Positions 17,444-20,475 of a stretch of 20,475 nucleotides of DNA are shown one piece after another; within the stretch, counting starts at the first letter, position 1; each line of letters begins with the position of its first letter. Made by a program: the position numbers and the translations under genes. Where the stretch lies: positions 6,820 through 27,294 of the forward strand of contig VHZZ01026094.1 of assembly GCA_009801015.1 (NCBI GenBank), read 5' to 3'. The notes under the pieces are model-generated. The model saw only the letters and a program-made list of their open reading frames with translations, was not told the origin of the DNA and searched no databases. The stretch comes from Silene noctiflora. Its lineage: Eukaryota > Streptophyta > Magnoliopsida > Caryophyllales > Caryophyllaceae.

Positions 17444-18997
17444 ACAACTATGTCTCTTATGCGACTTAAGGATGAGGTAAATGGAATGGGGATTCACATG
17501 ATTCGAAAGGGAGATACTCTTGGGGACTTGATAGTTGAACCTGAAATTTATGAGGAGATCAGGAGTAAGCAAGCTGATGATCCTATGATCCGAGAGTGGA
17601 GAGATGGGGTGGAAAAGGGAATTGTTTCAAGGTTTTCTGTTCATGCTGATGGGAGTGTTCATTTCGATGGTAGATGGTGTGTACCTAATAATGCTGAGTT
17701 GAGAAAGATGATCATGACTGAGGCTTATTGTACTCCTTATTCAGTGCATCCAGGTGGTGATAAACTTTACAAGGATCTAAAGAAGACTTTTTTGTGGTCT
17801 GGGATGAAAAGGGAGACCGCTGAGTTCGTGGCTAGATGTTTAACTTGCCAAAGGGTCAAAGGAGAGCAGCGAAGACCGCAAGGTATGATTCAGTCACTTG
17901 AGGTACTTGAGTGGAAGTGGGAATCTATTTCTATTGATTTCATTGTAGGGTTGCCACGGACTCAGCAGGGCAACAATATGATTTGGGTGATTGTGGATCG
18001 ATTGACGAAGTCGACTCATTTCATAGCAATGAAGGATACTTGGAGCAAGCTACAATTAGCCAATGGGTATAGAAAGAATTTGGTCCGATTTCATGGTGTA
18101 CCAAAAGACATTGTGTCAGATCGGGATGTGCGGTTTATATCTAAGTTTTGGCAGGAGTTGCAGGAATTGATGGGTACTACCTTGAAGATGAGCACAAATT
18201 TTCATCCTGAAACAGATGGGCAAATTGAGCGGACTATCAAGACTTTGGAGGATATGCTGAGAGCTTGTGTTATGGAGTCTGGGGGCAGCTGGGAGGATAG
18301 ATTGGACTTGATTGAGTTTTCCTATAACAACAGTTTCCACACCAGTATTGGGATGGCACCGTTTGAGGCTCTTTATGGGACGAGATACAGGAGTCCTATT
18401 TGTTGGGATGACAATGCTGAAGCTGTGGTTTTAGGACCACAAATGGTGCAAGATATGATTGAGCAGGTACGGCTGATTAGACAAAAGATGAAAGCAGCTC
18501 AAGATCGGCAAAAGAGCTATGCCGACTTGAATCGCAGGGACATCGAGTTGCAGGTCGGTGACAAAGTCCTTTTGAAAGTGTCACCTATGAGGGGCGTCAT
18601 GCGTTTTTGCAGGAGAGGTAAATTGAGCCAGAAGTTTATAGGTCCTTATAAGATTTTGGACCGGATTGGTGAGGTAGCTTATCGTTTGGCGTTGCCACCA
18701 GCTTTGGATCGGGTACATAATGAATTTCATGTGTCTCAGCTACGAAAGTACGTGAGTGATCTTTCTCATGTTCTTGAGGTTGAGGACATAGAGTTGGATG
18801 AGTCTTTGACTTACTTGGAGGTGCCAAAGGAAATCTTGGACCGTAAGGTGTGAAAGACTAGGAATGGTGAGACAGTGTTGCTGAGGGTGTTATGGACCAA
18901 TCATAATGTCGAAGAAGCAACTTGGGAAGCGGAGGAAGTGATGAAGGAGCGGTATCCACATCTCTTTGATCAGGTATGGTTGGTTACGCGGACGTAA
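17444..18997 (+). pseudogene. Integrase with C-terminal chromodomain of element A
   Basis: The longest open part is 17450-18853 (467 codons). Order: a zinc-binding region (about 17715-17865) with VHPGGDK and RCLTCQ, but Tyr at 17726-17728 where the family has the first His of the HHCC motif. The catalytic core has Asp 17936-17938 (SIDFIVGLP), Asp 18119-18121 (IVSDRDVRF) and Glu 18227-18229 (DGQIER), with 35 residues between the second and third, the D,D35E spacing. A GPY/F motif (KFIGPYKIL, about 18632) follows, then RVHNEFHVSQLRKY. TGA at 18851-18853 interrupts; the same frame continues to TAA at 18995 with VLWTNHNVEEATWEAEE, the chromodomain end that in chromoviruses directs insertion to heterochromatin. 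The core residues are intact. Confidence 0.94.
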
Positions 18998-19159
18998 CCT
19001 TAGTTTTTTAGGAAGGTAGGAGATGATCGCATGTGTGTTGAGACGGTTTTGAGTCAGTTTTCATATATGTCTCGGGTTGGTTTAGTTATAGTTTAGTTAT
19101 GGTTTGAGTATGTTTTAGTTTTGAGTTATCTTTTGTGTCGTTTTACCTGGTATGGGTTT
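18998..19159 (+). other. Element A 3' untranslated region
   Basis: Short T/G-rich region with repeated TTTAGTTATRG-like words near 19081-19125. No gene. Confidence 0.6.
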
Positions 19160-19197
19160 GAACTTGGGGGACGAAGTTCGTTTTAAGGAGGGAGGAG
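19160..19197 (+). other. Hairpin and polypurine tract of element A
   Basis: GAACTTGGGGGACGAAGTTC (19160-19179) followed by the PPT AAGGAGGGAGGAG (19185-19197), directly before the 3' LTR. It matches element B at 12028-12065 apart from a few bases. Confidence 0.88.
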
Positions 19198-19227
19198 TGT
19201 AATACATCAGATTTGTGACCCTAGGCT

Positions 19228-19390
19228 ACTCGGTCGAGTGGGGGCTACTCGACCGAGTAGCTAGTTTGGATGATATGTCATCATTCTGTTTGTTGGACAC
19301 ACTCGCCCGAGTGAGGCGTACTCGATCGAGTGTCATGCACTCGGTCGAGTGTGGCTTACTCAGTCGAGTGTCAGCCACACTCGACCGAGT
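19228..19390. promoter_or_regulatory. Palindrome array in element A 3' LTR (7 units)
   Basis: Units start at 19228, 19247, 19301 (ACTCGCCCGAGT), 19320, 19339, 19358 and 19379, with steps of 19, 54, 19, 19, 19 and 21 bp. The TATA box TATAAATAG follows at 19424. Confidence 0.85.
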
Positions 19391-19423
19391 GTCCGGTTCG
19401 TAACGGATTTTTACACGGTTTGA

Positions 19424-19432
19424 TATAAATAG
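19424..19432 (+). promoter_or_regulatory. TATA box of element A 3' LTR
   Basis: TATAAATAG at the same place as 3950-3958 in the 5' LTR. Confidence 0.65.
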
Positions 19433-20206
19433 AACGTGAAGCAGGGTATTTGTATTTTTAACTTAAAACATTTCTTCAAAACATCTTTTTACACACAAAA
19501 CAATGTAGAACTGCTCACTTATACTTTATATCAATCCGAAGGCGTTAATTCATCTTTTGTTGGGGATTTTCACATCTTGGCTATTGTAATCATTTAGGTA
19601 AGTCCTTGATCTAGTCTTTTATGGCTTTGTTATACGATAGTGAAACCCTAATTAGAATATTTGGGGGTTTTGGGATTAGTTTTCCTTATTCGTTGTGTTG
19701 ATTCATTAATTATGTTATAGGAGGAGATTTCGTAGAAGAAGCCTTTTGATTTCCTTATTGTGATTATCGGAGTTTTGAGATGATTGTGAGCCATTGCGAG
19801 AGATGGTCTCACCCCCATTATTCGCCTCTTGTGTTTCTTGATGCAAGAGGATGTGCACATTAATGGACGTGGGTTCGCTCATGCGTGAACGAGGATTTTG
19901 GTGGTAAGGATGCGGTCCCCACTGGCGGCATGGATTACTTGTTGCGATGGGTAATCTGGCAGCGCTACACACCTCGGTGTTTAGTCAGTTACTGGTTATT
20001 ATGGAGTTTGGAGGTGGTGGTTCTGGTTACATTGGTTGTTCATTTATACGTAATGCTATGGTATATTAATGTATGGTTGACTGACCCCGTTTCTATTTTC
20101 AAAACTGTGGTGATCCATTCGGGGATGGTGAGCAGTTGGTTTAGCAGGTGATGATGCTTATTATTGTTGACGTTGCTGCGGGATTGGCAGGGGCAGAGTC
20201 ATCACC

Positions 20207-20475
20207 TGTAATACCCCGTATTTTTAAGCTTGGTCAATGGTTAGTCAATGGTATTTTGATAAACGTATTTTATAAAGTAAAGTTATGTTATATAATTATT
20301 TTATAAACTATATTCTTTTATATTTCTTTAATTTTATATTTTACTCGTGAGACGGAATAATATAATAATAGCAATTATATTAATTGATGTGTGCATTTCG
20401 TATAGACTTTACGGTCCATTTTAGCACACATTTCCATATCGTTTTAGTGATTTATTATCACTTTATGCCCCGAAT
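20207..20475 (+). mobile_element. Element C: start of another LTR element nested in the 3' LTR of A
   Basis: TGTAATACCCCGTATTTTTA begins exactly where homology to the A 5' LTR breaks (after TCATCACC). This opening is typical of plant Ty3/gypsy LTRs. The remaining 269 nt are AT-rich without an ORF. Strand is taken from the TGTAATACC start; the far end is outside the window, so the element could also be a solo LTR. Confidence 0.7.

Larger units (their letters stand above)
3708..20206 (+). mobile_element. Element A: Ty3/gypsy chromovirus (Tekay/Del-like), interrupted and defective
   Basis: In order: 5' LTR (3708-4661, continuing at 13397-13815 after the B insertion), PBS, leader with a palindrome array, gag, protease, RT, RNase H, integrase, chromodomain, PPT and 3' LTR (19198-20206, cut by element C). 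Without B the remaining sequence is about 7.8 kb. The pol order RT-RH-IN plus a C-terminal chromodomain places it in the chromoviruses. The Tekay/Del clade is my best guess from the integrase C-terminus and the hairpin beside the PPT. All coding regions carry stops or frameshifts. The 5-bp flank before 3708 is TTCAT; its partner would lie beyond the window. Confidence 0.9.
19198..20206 (+). repeat. Element A 3' LTR, truncated by element C
   Basis: It starts TGTAATACATC and aligns with 3708-4661 plus 13397-13585. About 110 bp present in the 5' LTR near 4293-4410 are missing here, joined at a short GGAGTT repeat. It stops at 20206 where another LTR starts. Divergence from the 5' LTR by eye is roughly 4 percent in the leader part and 8-10 percent in other parts. 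Confidence 0.92.

Overview
This window is a block of nested long-terminal-repeat (LTR) retrotransposons from a flowering-plant nuclear genome. The evidence is plant-type initiator-tRNA-Met primer binding sites (TGGTATCAGAGC), a chromovirus-type Ty3/gypsy gag-pol with plant signatures, AT-rich spacers and no intact host gene. I cannot name the species. No RNA gene, CRISPR array or bacterial feature is visible, and every coding region is broken.

Layout. (1) 1-1527: end of a minus-strand Ty1/copia-like element, with primer binding site 196-207 and LTR 210-1527. (2) 1528-3259: a graveyard of LTR tails and a broken ORF1-like gene fragment (1822-2221), including an LTR remnant with a degenerate tandem repeat. 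(3) 3260-3707: AT-rich spacer with degenerate ACCCGA motifs. (4) Element A, 3708 to 20206: an autonomous-type chromovirus with PBS, gag, protease, RT, RNase H, integrase, chromodomain, PPT and 3' LTR, now a pseudogene. (5) Element B, 4662-13391: a large non-autonomous LTR element inserted into the 5' LTR of A, with a perfect TGTGG target duplication. It has no gag-pol but carries a broken ORF1-like gene (9168-10719). (6) Element C: its LTR begins at 20207 inside the 3' LTR of A and leaves the window.

A and B belong to different but related families. They share the LTR start TGTAATAC, the PBS and its following leader, a hairpin beside the PPT, and several structured LTR modules. This suggests that B uses the proteins of A-type elements.

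The most interesting signal is non-coding. A 12-bp palindrome, consensus ACTCGRYCGAGT, occurs about 53 times in seven clusters. The clusters lie upstream of the TATA boxes of both LTR families, between PBS and gag of A, and twice inside B. Units step by 19-21 bp, and groups are separated by a nearly constant step of 52-54 bp. Two further candidate RNA structures recur: a 5-bp hairpin with a GNRA tetraloop about 65 nt from the LTR end, and a pair of adjacent hairpins in the middle of the LTR whose stems are kept while their sequence changes.
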